From the NCBI RefSeq assembly GCF_011397635.1, contig NC_064759.1:14218428-14282427 (forward strand): 64,000 nt of DNA. Direction: 5' to 3'. Shown in pieces: positions 1-15,805 of the stretch (position 1 is its first letter; each line of letters starts with the position of its first letter). The notes under the pieces were generated by a model. That model was not told the DNA's origin and searched no databases. It saw only the letters and a list, made by a program, of their open reading frames with translations. A program made the translations under genes and the position numbers. This DNA comes from Epinephelus fuscoguttatus (taxonomy: Eukaryota; Chordata; Actinopteri; Perciformes; Serranidae).

Positions 1-1490
1 AGTCTCATCTCAACATCTGTCAAATTAATCACAATATTATTTTTTTCATATCCTGCAGCTGTAATACTACATCGTTATTTTTGCTCTATCTACTTCACCC
101 TGTCTCCACAACCAGCCCACCACTTTGACTGAGGGGTGAACAAGAGGAAGAGACATAACGTGTTGTAAGAGTCGTATCTGTCAAACATCTTCCCCCCCCC
201 CACACACACACACGCATACACACGAGTACACCTACAGTAATCTAAACGTACACATACATACATTTACAGATTTACTGCATCTCTGGAAAACCTTAATAAA
301 GTTTGTGCTCGAGCTGCTTTTGTGAAGTTTATTATTTTAAAAAATGAAAATCACAGTTTTGAAAATACAAGTAATATAGGAGTCAAAATAGATTAAAACT
401 GAAGTAATTACTAATTAACAAACTGTTGGATAAATTTATTACATTGTTAGTTCTTATGTTCAGGTCCAACTGAACACAGATGCACAAATGTACTTCTTGT
501 AAAATCTGACGCTACTTCAAATGTTTCCTCACAGTTTATAGTTTCATGTTAAATACATTTATACTCTTTTATTAATTACTTACTCACATTTTATTTAAAT
601 GTTGCTCAAAATATTCAGTATCAGATGATGGAAAAATACATAATTTTACAGTAAACTTAACATTGCTTATACCCTCTACATAAAAGAAAAAATAAATAAA
701 TAAAGCGTCAAAAATAATTTGCTCTTCAGCTACTTACAAAACAGACACTTATATACATAACAGAGGCTTTAATATAACACAAAAATAGTAAGTTAAAGGG
801 ACAGTGCAGCTCAATATTTTATTGGGTTGTTTCTGGCATCAATCAGACAAAAAGCTGAATGTTCATAGTTTCGTAGCTTCATCTAATCTGTAACATAAGA
901 AAATCAGAAATTTATTTAACAACACAGAATTAAATATCATTTGTTTCTTGGCACAGATTTCAGAGGCGTCATGATATTGGCCTCGATGTAAAGTCTGACT
1001 GAAAAGTGACTTTCACGTTACGGATGAAGTCCTCCTACTGTACCTGAAATAAATATTCCTCAAGCTAATCTTTAAAACATGTCTTTACTCTCTATGTAAA
1101 TGCTCAGTGTAAAATAATTTATGATTTTGACCTGAGTTCCTCGGCCGGTGCTCCATTCCACGATAAATATCTACGCAGCTCATCTGATTGTACCGCGGAC
1201 TGACAAGTTAGGACGCCTCCGCTGAGTTACAGCAAGTACGCTGATGAGTTACTGTATGTTTGACTGTAATGATACTTTATCGCTCCCTTGTTGCTTTCAT
1301 TACAGTTTTTCACATGCAGTGTAAACAGTCGTCTCAGAGAGGAAACGTCCCTCAGCTTCATCCACTCACATGAGCTCATCAGACAAATCATTAAAAACCA
1401 CACGCAAAAAACATACACAAAGTTTCTCTCCTGCTCTTATGTATCAATAGAGGTGCCGTGTTTGATTCGCCCACACAGCTCCAGCGTTCT

Positions 1491-1518
<28 letters not shown>
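1491..1518. repeat. CA microsatellite
   Basis: A perfect CA dinucleotide run of about 14 units. An imperfect CA-rich run follows at about 1714-1748. It is simple sequence and its short overlapping ORFs are artefacts of the repeat. Confidence 0.95.
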
Positions 1519-1522
<4 letters not shown>

Positions 1523-3010
1523 TGTGGAGTGTTTTGGGGGGGTAGAAACTGCTGACCAGATAAGGAGCTGTAAGAGCTAGTAAAGTGTGAAACCACTCCG
1601 TCAGCATGCCTCCTCTCTCACATCTGTGTGTGTTCTCCATCTTAGGGTGAAACTCCCTTTTGGTGATGCTAATGATAGAGGTGGCTGCCACCACATCTCT
1701 CCCTCAGACATCTGTGCACACACCCACACACACACGCACATACACACCTGCAAGGACTCTTGCTACTTCCTGTGGCTGCGTGCATGTGTTCACCTCTTGC
1801 TCTGTTTATCTCCCAGTCGTCATGTCACTGCTGTTCTCCCTTCTCTTTTTCTGTCTCCCCCTTCCTCTCCCCTTGTAACCTAACTCTGTCTCCTCTTGTT
1901 TCATGTCTCCTCGCTAACACAGATTGTTCGAGGCTGGGACTAGATTTTCCTGTCTCAACCTCCCCTCTTCTCTGCTTTATCTCTTAGAGTGTATCTCTCA
2001 ACACCCACTCCCCATTCACTCACTCTCATGTGTCTCTCCTCCCCCTTCATACCCTCCTTTTTTCTGGTGTGATTTCTAAGAACATGTGTGTTTTTAGAAA
2101 ACATACCTCCCTCATGTTCCTTTTGTTGTCTTTTCTCAAATCTCGTACTGTTTTCCTCTTTCCAACCTCAGATTTATTTCTTTTCCTGCTCCCGCTTCCT
2201 CCTCCTTTCACAGCAGCTAACAGGGCAGAGACGTTACACATAACACTCCTCTCAGAAAAAACTAAGAATATATGTGCTTTAACTTATGTAGGAAAATAAC
2301 TTTCATCAGTTGCAGAGTGTTCACACGCAGAATGAAAAAGCTGTAAGTAGGAAAAAACTTTGCTCTGTAAAAACATAGCTTACAACAAAACTGCAAAACA
2401 AAAAAATAAATAAAATGCATGAAACCCACTCTGTATTTTCAAAGAACCTTCAAACATGGAGCCTCACAAGCAAAATTGACAGGAAATAAACTGGTGTGTT
2501 TAACTTCTGTTGTATGAATGAAGGACTTTATTCCACACCAAAAAAAATAAATAAATAAAAAAAAAAAAATTAAATGTTCCTACTCCTTTCTTATATTTCT
2601 TGTTTAACTCATATTATTTCAATAAATTCCCAAATTTATTAACAACTAATATACAACTATCCCCAGTCTATTCATCCCCCAATTAAATAAATAAGTAATA
2701 AACCCAGTTTATTATATTAGTATCATATTAAAAATAAATAAGTGTGAAATTGATAATTCAGCATGTTGGGTTGCACATTGGCCAGAGTAATATATCAGTA
2801 TTATCGACAGTATATATTGAATTGTAATTTAAGGCGAGTTATAGGGTCGGGCACTTGGACAAATATATCGGCGACTCACTGGTTGTTTTTTAGACAATTT
2901 TTGTTATTATATTTTTCACATTAATCGGCCTGCCTCCAAAGTACATGTCAGGAATGCTGCTCAACAGACAGCTGGCACAGAGCGAAAGATTGCAGGGAGT
3001 AGAGCCAGAA

Positions 3011-3355
3011 GAGCTGGGCGGTGTGGAGAAAATCAAATATCACAATAGTTTTGACCAAATAAATCAATATTTGATATTACAAGGACATTGCAAGGTTGAC
3101 TATTGGTGCATTCACAATTTACACACTAATATTTTTGATAAATTATAATGAGTAATGTAAATATAATGACTAAGTGGGTAAAAGCAAATAATAGAACAGC
3201 TACAACAGTCTGAAAAGTTCAGAAAATTACATCACTGTACTGTAATGCAGCCATTGCAACCAGGAAACAATACAATATTAAAATATTGAAAATCTAAGAC
3301 GACATCTTGTCTCATGTCACGATATTGATATGATAAAGATATATCAGTCTGCCCT
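3011..3355. repeat. Dispersed repeat, GAGCTGGGCGGTG family, copy 1
   Basis: This block closely matches 45663-45970 in the same orientation. Shared stretches include ATAATGACTAAGTGGGTAAA, a run of the type AGAACAGCTA..ACAGTC, and TTACATCACT..TACTGTAATGCAG. The ends look like imperfect inverted repeats (gctgggcggtgt at the start, atatcagtctgccc at the end), as expected for a non-autonomous DNA transposon. I cannot assign a superfamily. Confidence 0.75.
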
Positions 3356-3437
3356 AAGAGCCAACATATTCTCACATCTAACACGGTGAATTTAGGGTTT
3401 ATTCCCGTTTATTTTGGTAAGTGTTTTTTGTTTATGT

Positions 3438-3751
3438 CAGTGGTTTCCAACTGGTGGGTCGCGGTCCAAAAGTGGGTCATGGTTCCATTCTGAATGGACC
3501 ACAAGTGACTCACCCACATGTCAAGTTTGTTAAAAACACTCTTAAGTACAGTGAATCTCCAGCACAGAGTGTTTATTCTGAAGTGCCATTTCCTGCTGTA
3601 GAGTGAGTGACGAACAGACAGCTACTTGACAGAGACAGCAAACTAGCTTGATGGCATGACCAAACGCAAGTGTGACGCTGAATGTATTAACCTGTGTGGA
3701 CCTTGAACTAATGACTAAGGAGAAATCTGGACCTTGTGTCTGGACCAGTCA
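3438..3751. mobile_element. Probable hAT-derived fragment
   Basis: It begins CAGTGGTTTCCAACTGG, the kind of terminus seen in many fish hAT elements. Flanking octamers GTTTATGT (3430-3437) and GTTTATGA (3752-3759) differ at one base, consistent with an 8-bp target duplication. The right end lacks a clear inverted copy of the left end, so the element is truncated or the right boundary is wrong. Confidence 0.45.
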
Positions 3752-4980
3752 GTTTATGATGAGTTAACGAGGCAATTAAGCTAACGCTAGTCTTAGTACG
3801 GTGAAAGAGACACAATTGAAAAGAAGGTGTACAGTTATATTTTTGTGTTTAATGAGGAAAATCATACTAAGAATATTTCCTATATTTTTTTTACAAGACT
3901 TAAAAAAAAAAAAAAAAAAGCAAGGAGAGCTTGTGGAACGTAATGGTAGCAAACATGCTGCTTGAACACATCTCTCAGCTGCACATTCATGTGCGAATAT
4001 ATCAGCAACCAGATACCAGAGCCCAAGATGCCACCTATTCATTCCAATGAGATTGTTTGCCTGGTGCATACGCCAAGAAAAAAAGGTTTCTAGTTTCCGA
4101 GTTAACGTCTATGGTATGCAGCCCACTGAGTATGCACAGTGGTGTTTCTCACACTGGCCCTACCCACAACTTCCTGCTCAGCTTATAGATGGCGTCATGG
4201 ATTTTTAATTAGCTTTTCTGTGGTTGAGAAAAACTTTGCAATTTCAAAACCTCCATGGATCCAAAATTTGTAATAGAAAGAGTCCGAATTCACCCTGTTT
4301 GCAGTTTGAGGTGTCCTGTTTACAGTTGTGCAGATGTCTCTTTTAATGATGGTCTTTGGGGAAAATGCTTTTGGGCTGCAGGACTTGAGCTTACCTGAGT
4401 GGCCACTGGTAAGAAATGAAAGCAATGCTGAGCGGCTTTCCTGGGGCCTCATCGGCAATCGCCGAGTGGGCTAGCAAGATATCGTATCGGCAGAAACTCG
4501 GCCTTTTCCTTCAATAAAATATAATTGATCCTAAGTAAAATGACTTCTCAGTTGTCTTGTGGAAAAGTATCTTCTAAAAGGCTCCAGTGTTCATCCCCAA
4601 AATATTTGTATTAACTCATTTCAAGGCATTTGTTTTAAGTTCCTGTGATATTTGATGTCAGTGTTGCCCTTACAAAGACTACAGTTCTGTTAAGAGACTA
4701 TTTTATTTACATTAACGTAAGGCTAGAAGTTGGTGAGTATTTCGGGGACAGAGCGTATATACGTGCACCCAAATGTCTCGTCTTCATGTGTTGATAAGCT
4801 GATAATCCTCCAGCAGATTCACACTGCTGTTCAGGTCTGGCATGCAAACTGGCTGCTGTTGTAGCTCGCAGCGGAGAGTTTGTGGTGTGTGAGGGTGAGG
4901 GGATAAGGGCCTCTGCTCTGCCAGCCAAATGAATAATGTAATGTGTTCTTGGAACTAAGACCACAATGTGCGCATGCGTC

Positions 4981-4982
4981 CA

Positions 4983-5020
<38 letters not shown>
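4981..5020. repeat. CA microsatellite
   Basis: A CA run of about 20 units with one CATA interruption near its left end. Confidence 0.95.
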
Positions 5021-5022
<2 letters not shown>

Positions 5023-5870
5023 ATATAATGCCCCAGTGACAGTAAGGCCAGAGGAGGGCTGGTTGCTGGGGCTGTCTTGAGTAAAAGACAGAAGTTCTGC
5101 TGAGTAACATCAACTCACTGGACTTCTCCTTTTTTATAAATTCCTCCACAGGTCCCGTCACATCAGGGTGCAATCACTCTAATTATCATGATGGTGTCTC
5201 GCGTCTTCTCAGAGACAAATTCAAATGCAGATTCAAATTCTCCCCGGTTGCATGTGTTTTTATATCTCCTGCTGGGATGCAAATGTTCAACCCAGAGGGA
5301 ACTGTTGGGACGCGGAGCAGGTGGAGCTTGTTTTTATCTCCTGGCAGAGATGAGCTGCGTTATTAGAAGACCTGGACATGTCTGCATGTGTGTGTTAACA
5401 ACAGTTTGGGGTGTATGTTTGCTGCTTTTTGCACTCAGATACTCCTGTGTGAGAGTGTTCTGCTGGGCCGAGTGCAGCTTTGGTTTGGCAGACGTGTGTG
5501 TACTCGCATCTCTTCTCATCCCCCCCCATTTCCTCCTCCCCTACTCTTCCTCAGAGAAGGTGTCCCAGCACCACACTCCACTCACTACCCCAAAATAAGT
5601 AAGGTGTAAAGAGGGTGAAAACTTCTGTCTTAGCCCTTAAAATCAGTCGGTCACACAGAGAAGAAAAGTGGTGAGAGGAAGACGGAGTGAGTGGAGGAGA
5701 AACGGTATGAGCTTGAATCTTACTTTCCATGTGTTTGGCCGCTTTTGTTGTTTTTCTGGCACAGTGGTAGTTTAGCATCGTGATTTGTTTGTGTTGTGGT
5801 TATGAATAACATCTCAAGTAGTGTGTTTTATGTGAATGAAAACACTCGTAGCTGTGTGTGTGATGCCTCA

Positions 5871-5893
5871 GTGTGTGTGTGTGTGTGTGTGTG
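5871..5893. repeat. GT microsatellite
   Basis: A GT run of about 11 units. It generates short spurious open frames on both strands. Confidence 0.9.
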
Positions 5894-7491
5894 CATGTGG
5901 AGGAGGGTTTCATTTGCTATAGAGAATGGACAGCTGCTGCTTGCTTGTGAGCATTTTACTGTAATAAGTACATTTTTAAAATGTTTCTGAGCTGCTACAG
6001 TGTTTAGAAACAAAACCATACACAGGTTTTATACAACACAATATTGTGGACGTAAAAATATTACAAATTGTTGGTAAATTTTGTAAAGTCTGCTTTTAAA
6101 ATTTCACTCTTTTTCCTTCCAAGTTCAGTTTTAACTTGTCTAAGTCTAAGAATGATCCATATCCCTGGTTGTTTAAGTACTGAGAAAGCTGTCACAACAC
6201 ATGCAACTAACTATATGTGCTGACATTAACCACCATACACACACACACAGTCACAACACACACATGTACGGGCACTTTGGAAAACATCTGACATCAGAAT
6301 TCATAAAAGCTTTTCTCCTTCTCCCTCTCAGCCACAGTTTTCTGTGAATAGTATAAAGTCATATTTTCCCCCTTAGCGCTGGAGCCTGATATAATTGAGG
6401 TGGACTGGGAAAACTTACAGACTTTAACGGAAAATAAGACCCATAAAAATAACACTAACAGTTCTAGTTCCAGTCATCACACACACTGCAGAGGGATTTC
6501 ATGATATAGACGGTGGATACTATAACCTGCTTTTTTCACCGAAGAATAAATCTTTGTGTGCAGGTTTGGTCAATCCTGCTGCTGTAATTTTCCTGGCCTC
6601 CGCACAAATTTGTGTCAATTTTTTTTTTTTTTTTTTTTTTAAAGGAGTCACACTGAGTCGTGGTAGTGGACAGTAATGGTGGATTTAAGTTTCCATTTCC
6701 TTTTCAGTAAAAACGAACCCTCGGTGAATTCCCTTCCAAATGTGCTTCATTCGAGTTTTGCTTAAGGTTTACGACCTGGTCGTACGACTTCAGTTGTAGC
6801 TTTGGGTTTATGACGCTTGGCCTGTTGGTTAGATAAAGACAAAATGGTTAAAAATCTCCAAATGTTATCGGATGTTTTAAATCAAGTAACGAATTAATCC
6901 TTGTTGTTAAGAGGGAGGAAGAGTGTGCGCATAATGAAAGCAAGGGATGAGGAAACCGTAGAGATGCAGAGGAGGTGAATTCCTCCACCGTCGACAGAGG
7001 AGTGGGAGGTGAGAACAAAAAACAAAGAAAGAGATAAGAGGCGATTGTTGGAAGGATAATATCTTAACATCCGAAGCGTCAAATGCACAAAAAGCTAAAA
7101 AATTGAAGATTTTTTTTTTAGATAAAATACTTTTTCGGTGAACTTTTTTTTTTGTGGTTGAATGTTTTGGAAAGACTAACAGTGACAGTGACACACCTAA
7201 AGGCAAACAGTGATATCAGTTATTTGACTTTAAGCTACTAATCCTTCATTAACATGAATAAACCTACAACAGCAGTAATTATGCTTTATGATAATGGCTG
7301 AGTATGTTCGTTCGTGCTCGTGAACGAACAATATTTTGTTTGCAAGGCAAAATGTGTTTGTGGTGTCTGACTGTGGGCTGTTTTTACTTTAGTTACAATA
7401 TGTTGCAAGGTTCAGCAGCTCATGCAGACATCCCCTTGGTTAGTGACAAAGAACAGAAAGAAGGTGACAAGGAAGGAGAAGAGGGGATATG

Positions 7492-7494
<3 letters not shown>

Positions 7495-7532
<38 letters not shown>
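7495..7532. repeat. GT microsatellite
   Basis: A perfect GT run of about 19 units. A CT-rich run lies nearby at 7697-7718. Confidence 0.95.
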
Positions 7533-7536
<4 letters not shown>

Positions 7537-8850
7537 TGTCATGATGTGTCAGTATTAAGTGACTCACAGACAGACAGAAAATTGATGGGAATCGTCGCAA
7601 CTTCTTTGCAATCTTATTATTTTCCGAACACGCCTGTGTTCTGAGGAATATGCCTAAAATAACAAGCTTGAACCACCAACCACCCATGATGCTTTTTTTT
7701 TCTCTCTCTCTCTCTCTCCCCTGCGCCGGAAATTTAACGTGCGTTGTTGTGTGCTCCTCCTGAAACCCCTTTGTGTCTCGCCTGTCTGCACTGCTTTGCT
7801 TCAGTTTTCTGTTTTTGTGTTTCAGTGACATGGGTATTTCAGAAATTGGGAAAACATGACATATTGTGTATTTATGGATTTAATAATTGTTGGTGGCATT
7901 CCTGTTTTCCTGTGGATGCATTTAAACAATGTGTAGATTTGACGCTGATCCTTAAATATGAAAGTCAGGTCTGTTTAATTTCCACTTATAATGAGACAAA
8001 CTGTATGCTCACAAAGTCGAAGGATACATCTGCATCTTGTCCTGCTGAGGCTATGGTGGAAAGTTTCCAATAGGATTTTTTTTCCTATGTTAGTACACAT
8101 CTGTGTATTATACAGGGCTGCAACTCATGAATCATCTACAGATCTGACCATAAAATTAGTTTTGTTTTGATAGTGATACCAAAATTGGAAATGCCTCCGA
8201 TACTGCCTAAAATGCTGGAGAGGGTAACGGCGAGTACGCGTGACTATGCACCAATCTGATTCGACATCATTTATAAATAAACATTGAAGTATTTTCACAC
8301 CCGGATGAAATGGCAGTTCTCCCAAAATTCAGTGCTTCTTTGCTGCTTTAAAACAGCACCCTACACAGCACGTTGCACTGTGCAGCCACTGGCAACTACT
8401 GTTTTAGAGCGCCGAAGAAGAATTGATTAAATGGAGCGCTTCAAGGATGATGTTTTTCTGTAGGCCAGTGTTAAAGTTAGCATCGCCCTGGTTCCCTAAT
8501 CAAAAATCCAATGGGATTTTTCCATTGGATTTTGGATTACTGCATAAAATAAGCTCTGTGACAAATGAAACTTTATGATACTTGCACGTTTTGTTCAGCA
8601 AGATAACCTTCACAACTGTTTATTATTTCTGAAGCCTAAATAAAAGCACCAGAAGTAAAGATCTAACATTAGGATATAAACAAACTACATTACGGTCTCA
8701 TGACTTGACATCGCCACTAGCCATGTCCATCATGATGACATTCTGTAGTCTAACGTAGCCACTTGTTAGCAACCGCCTTTTTTTTAAGATACATTAAAGC
8801 TTCAAAATTCACAAGTGGGGTATTTACTGACATATTTTATGCCATATAAC

Positions 8851-10350
8851 CAGTGTTGGGGAAGTTACTTTTAAAAAGTAGTGTTTGCTCGTTACTCGTT
8901 ACTTCTTAAAAAAAGTAATCCCTTACTTTACTTAGTTACCCTCTGTGAAAAGTAACTTTTTACGTTACTCGTTACTTTTACGTTACTTTTATGGTGCTTG
9001 ACTTGGGGTGGAACCCCATCTCATTTCCTAATTGTGAAAAAATTCGAGTTTCCCACTGGTATTTACCACTTTGGTGATAAAATAAAGATTAAAGAGTGAG
9101 AGTTAATTTGTGTTAACTAGGCTACATGAATTTGTTACATGACAGATTACTACTACTAATAGCCTATTTGCCAGACCTGCTGCATCACTGAATGAGGAAA
9201 ATATTAATATTCACAGACACTATCTTTGAACAAATAGTGTCATATTCATGAATAAATCATTTTCTGTTCTGTTATTACGTGTGTAACTGTGAGACTGTGT
9301 TTGTGTAACAGACTCATACTTTGCAGTAAGCTACAGACCTGCGAATAAATTAATTCATCTTCTCTTCTGGTATGGTATGGTAGGTACTTTATTAACCCCT
9401 CGGGGGGAAATTTCAATGTCACAGCAGCAATTTAAAATACACAAAATAGGAGCTGCTGCAACAGGCTGCCGTTCACACAGCGCCAGGAAGGCAGGCAGGT
9501 TATGATTGTTCTGTTTTCTGTTAACACAATGCTGCATTTTATTGATGTTTTGGGGGTCGTTTTGATTTCGTTTGAGGTTCCGGGGTCGTATGTTGCCCAT
9601 GTCTGAGGTCTGACTAGCGAGGTTAACGTTACATTAAACAACACTTACCCAGCCATACAAGTGCAGTTCGCTGTCAGTATATAGTTGGTTGACTTGTTCA
9701 GAATCGCCCAGGTCTTGTACATTAGTTAACGTTACTGTTTTGTGTCCTTGTTGCTGGCTCGGCAGTACTTCGGTCCGTAGAGCACAAAAACCATCAGATA
9801 AATCCCGGTATTCAATATCTTGGACATGACCGCAAAGTACAAAATTATACACATCAAGAGTTTTTCATTCGTATAAACGCTGGGTTTCTCCACAAGATAT
9901 AAAAAAATGTCCGGCCACTGTAGCTTAGGCCATTTCGTTGGGTCGGTGACCCACTGACCCGACATTAAGTACGGGTCAGGAAACCTCATTCCGTTGCTAA
10001 TTGTTAGCTTATTACAATAAGCTAACCTGTCTTCGGTTGACAAACCGTTAAAATAATCCGAAGAGGCGTGTTTATCTTCCATATTCCTCATACGATTCTT
10101 GATTTTGGCACTCCTGTCTGTACTGTTGACATGGCAACTGTCACAGTTCCTGCCTAGTGCGCAGCTGAGGCAGACAGGCAGTGTCACCGTCAAATCTGTC
10201 CCCGGGAAAAGTAACGTTGTGCCCAACTAACAAAGCAACTACGTTCCGTTACCATATTTTCAGTAGTAACGCGTTACACTATTTTTTACCCAATAAAAGT
10301 AGTTACGTTACTGTAATGTGTTACTTTGTAACGCGTTACACACAACACTG
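8851..10350 (-). mobile_element. hAT-type DNA transposon, 1.5 kb, with perfect 8-bp target duplication
   Basis: The element starts CAGTGTTGGGGAAGTTACTT and ends with the inverted counterpart ...CACAACACTG. Both ends are rich in GTTACT / AGTAAC motifs that extend the inverted repeat into the subtermini. It is flanked by identical octamers CATATAAC (8843-8850 and 10351-10358), the signature of hAT insertion. The interior holds a broken minus-strand ORF (9634-10226) and a sequence at about 9365-9425 resembling the 3' tail of a fish non-LTR element. No intact transposase is present, so it must have moved in trans. Confidence 0.88.
9634..10226 (-). pseudogene. Broken ORF inside the hAT element
   Basis: Two minus-strand frames encode parts of what looks like one protein. 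The upstream frame (9732-10226) contains ...DRLAYCNKLTISNG...QWVTDPTKWP...WPDIFLYLVEKPSVY. The downstream frame (9634-9852) contains YNFVLCGHVQDIEY...LRTEVLPSQQQG. The switch near 9850-9870 implies a frameshift or small deletion. From memory, similar segments occur at the N-terminus of repetitive fish proteins that carry SWIM-type zinc fingers and YqaJ-like nuclease domains, but neither of those domains is visible here. That assignment is tentative; a transposon-borne, non-functional fragment is the safer reading. Confidence 0.5.
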
Positions 10351-10492
10351 CATATAACAAAACATGAAAGTATCTAAAGCCCGTGTTCTTACTTCAGCAA
10401 CTAACCAAATTCCAGTCAAAAAAACCCATTGACTTTGAGACAAGGAAACTGTGAGTGCTAAAATGCAAACTGCTCTCCAGGTTTTGGGTATG

Positions 10493-10620
10493 GTATAGTA
10501 TGTATTTATTTAAGCTTTATTTAACAAGGAAGTCTCATTAAGATTGAAAATCTCTTTTACTAGAGAGACCTGGCTGAGGTAGCAGCCAATCAGAGAGCAC
10601 ATTTAAAATGCAAGCACAAC
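10493..10620. repeat. Fish LINE/SINE 3'-tail-like sequence
   Basis: The run TTTAACAAGGAAGTCTCATT followed by AAAATCTCTTTTACTAGAGA and GAGACCTGGC resembles a widespread fish non-LTR retroelement tail. I recognise it only by general similarity; no target duplication was identified. Confidence 0.55.
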
Positions 10621-10903
10621 ATTACCAGTTTTCACAATGTCAGCAATTTGGTAATATTTTACACTAGGAAGCCCCACCAGTAAAAAGGCAACGTGTACAG
10701 TCTGAAAGGCTTTGGTTTCGAGGGGTGGAACCAGTGTTGCCTATTTCAACACCACCATCATGTTTTGCAACCATCTTTAATGCAGTTGTATCATTTTGGC
10801 ACTTGGTATTGGTCAATACGCAACCTCAGATATCGAAATTACAATTAGGAAGGAGAAAATGCTATCTAACATCTTTACAGAAAACATCAGATAAAGTGGA
10901 AAA

Positions 10904-11196
10904 TAGGGCTGCAACAGTCTGAGATATTAGCGGTACAATAATGATCTCAGAAATATCACAGTTTCAAGGTGTTACAGTATGGGGTATAACACAGTTACTG
11001 TTCTTATTATCAGTTGCGATGATCCTTAGAGGAATGAAAACTAGTATGTGTAAAAAGTCCGACAGACAGAAGATGGGCACGCACAGGTGAAAATCTTTGT
11101 CCGTTTGCATTTCTTGTTTCAATATAATTCGTGGTATGATACCGATCAATTTTCATAATGCGATATACAGTTTCGCAGTATACCGCTGCAACCCTC
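10904..11196. mobile_element. Small MITE with AGGGCTGCAAC ends
   Basis: The left end AGGGCTGCAAC (10905-10915) is matched by an inverted, slightly diverged right end GCTGCAACCCT (11185-11195). The interior has no coding potential. The length of about 290 bp and short terminal inverted repeats fit a non-autonomous DNA transposon. Confidence 0.6.
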
Positions 11197-12353
11197 ATGG
11201 AAAATGCTCATCATCACTTTCTAAAGTGCATGCTGACGTCTCCAGATGTCTTGTTTTGTCCAAACCTCTGTACAAAACCCAAAGATATTCAGTTTATTAC
11301 CTATAGAACAGAGAAAAACAAATAATCCTCACATTTGAGAAGCAGGAACCAAAGAATTTTTGGCCTCCTTGCTTGAAAAACTGGCTTCAATGATTGTTCC
11401 ATTATCATAAAAGTTGCTTTAGTGTGGTGCAAATGTAAAAAGAAGTGTGCGTATGCGTGTGCAAGAGACAAAGCAAACTCATGCCCCTTAACTTCCTCAC
11501 TCTTCTGTATCAGCGGCTGCCCTGACACTGTCGTCCTTGTAAAGATAAGTCAAATGAAAGAAAAATAACTGAATATGTGTTGTAGAGGCTGTGGTGGTAT
11601 TGTTTAAAGAGCACTGGTTGACGTTCAGCATGCCCAGGCTTCAAAGGAAGAGCTTTCTGCACCAGTTTGTCTTTGTGGTACAATGTAATATGGTTTAACT
11701 CTCATATTGCACCTACCTGAATGCTTGTTCCTGGGTGTCATATGACTCATAATGCCAATATGATTTTGGTTCTTACGTGATTGTTCAACTTTGACATTCT
11801 GTGAGTTGACTGAAAAAGAATTTTTGTGTTTCTGAGGTGTTTTGGTTGCATCCGCCGGTTTCCTTCCTGCTGAACCAGTTGAATTAATGTGTGCGGTGTG
11901 AAGCCTGAAGGGTATTTATTCTACATCACCCGCAGTCCTGTTATGACCTTAGATACACTACGCCCCATCCACCTGCTGGCCTCCTTCTGAACGGGGAGAG
12001 GTCGACGACGAGATGGTGTTTATCGGAAAGTGTTCGGAAAATGTGGCCGTTGGGTTTTGGAGAGAGGGGGCGCGTAGGCGACCTCAGTGGGGGTGGGGGG
12101 GAGGGGTATCTCTAAATCTGCCTTCGTCACTGTGCACCCTCTTTTGATACAACAGGAAGGAGAGTGACTGACAGAATGTGCGAAAGAGGTAGACATCCCC
12201 GAGGATGAACGCTTAACCCCAACTTCTGACAAAGAGATCAGACCTTTAAGTTGCACGTCTACGGGTTGAAGGAAAAAGGAAAGAAAAAAGAAAAGTGGTT
12301 TTCAAAGACAGAGAGACGGAAAGCGAGGGAGAGGAGTTGTAAAGAGCGAAAAG
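11197..12353. other. Region upstream of the possible zbtb7b 5' exon
   Basis: No gene is recognised. The last 400 bases become purine-rich (GGGGGTGGGG near 12090, then GGAAAAAGG repeats at 12270-12350), as is common around 5' untranslated exons. No TATA box or defined start site can be pointed to. Confidence 0.5.
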
Positions 12354-12422
12354 ATGGATGCCATGAGACACACGCTGCCTCGTCTCCAGCTGACTGTGCC
12401 AATGCCCATGAAGACGGGGAAG
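12354..12422 (+). CDS. zbtb7b: Possible alternative first coding exon of zbtb7b
   Basis: An ATG at 12354 opens 23 codons (MDAMRHTLPRLQ...KTGK) that run directly into a consensus donor AAG|GTAGGA at 12422/12423. The splice phase is 0. The next acceptor, before 13983, is also compatible with phase 0 (GTG GCA ATG), so joining the two would add about 25 residues ahead of the usual methionine. The exon may equally be 5' untranslated, with translation starting at 13989. This is inference from splice signals and frame only. Confidence 0.4.

Positions 12423-15805
<3,383 letters not shown>

Larger units (their letters stand above)
1..8850. other. Gene-free upstream region
   Basis: I find no coding exon here that I can defend. 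The first 1.2 kb is AT-rich and featureless. From about 1480 onward there are several CA/GT microsatellites (listed separately). Pyrimidine-rich tracts lie at 1800-2200 and 7697-7718, an A-rich tract at about 2540-2575 and a T run at about 6619-6641. Open frames in this stretch are short and mostly cross microsatellites, so I treat them as chance. Repeat copies at 3011-3355 and 3438-3751 are given their own entries. Confidence 0.7.

Noticed and set aside
1288-1883. Short ORFs on both strands rich in His-Thr or Cys-Val repeats
   Set aside because: They are translations of CA/GT microsatellites.
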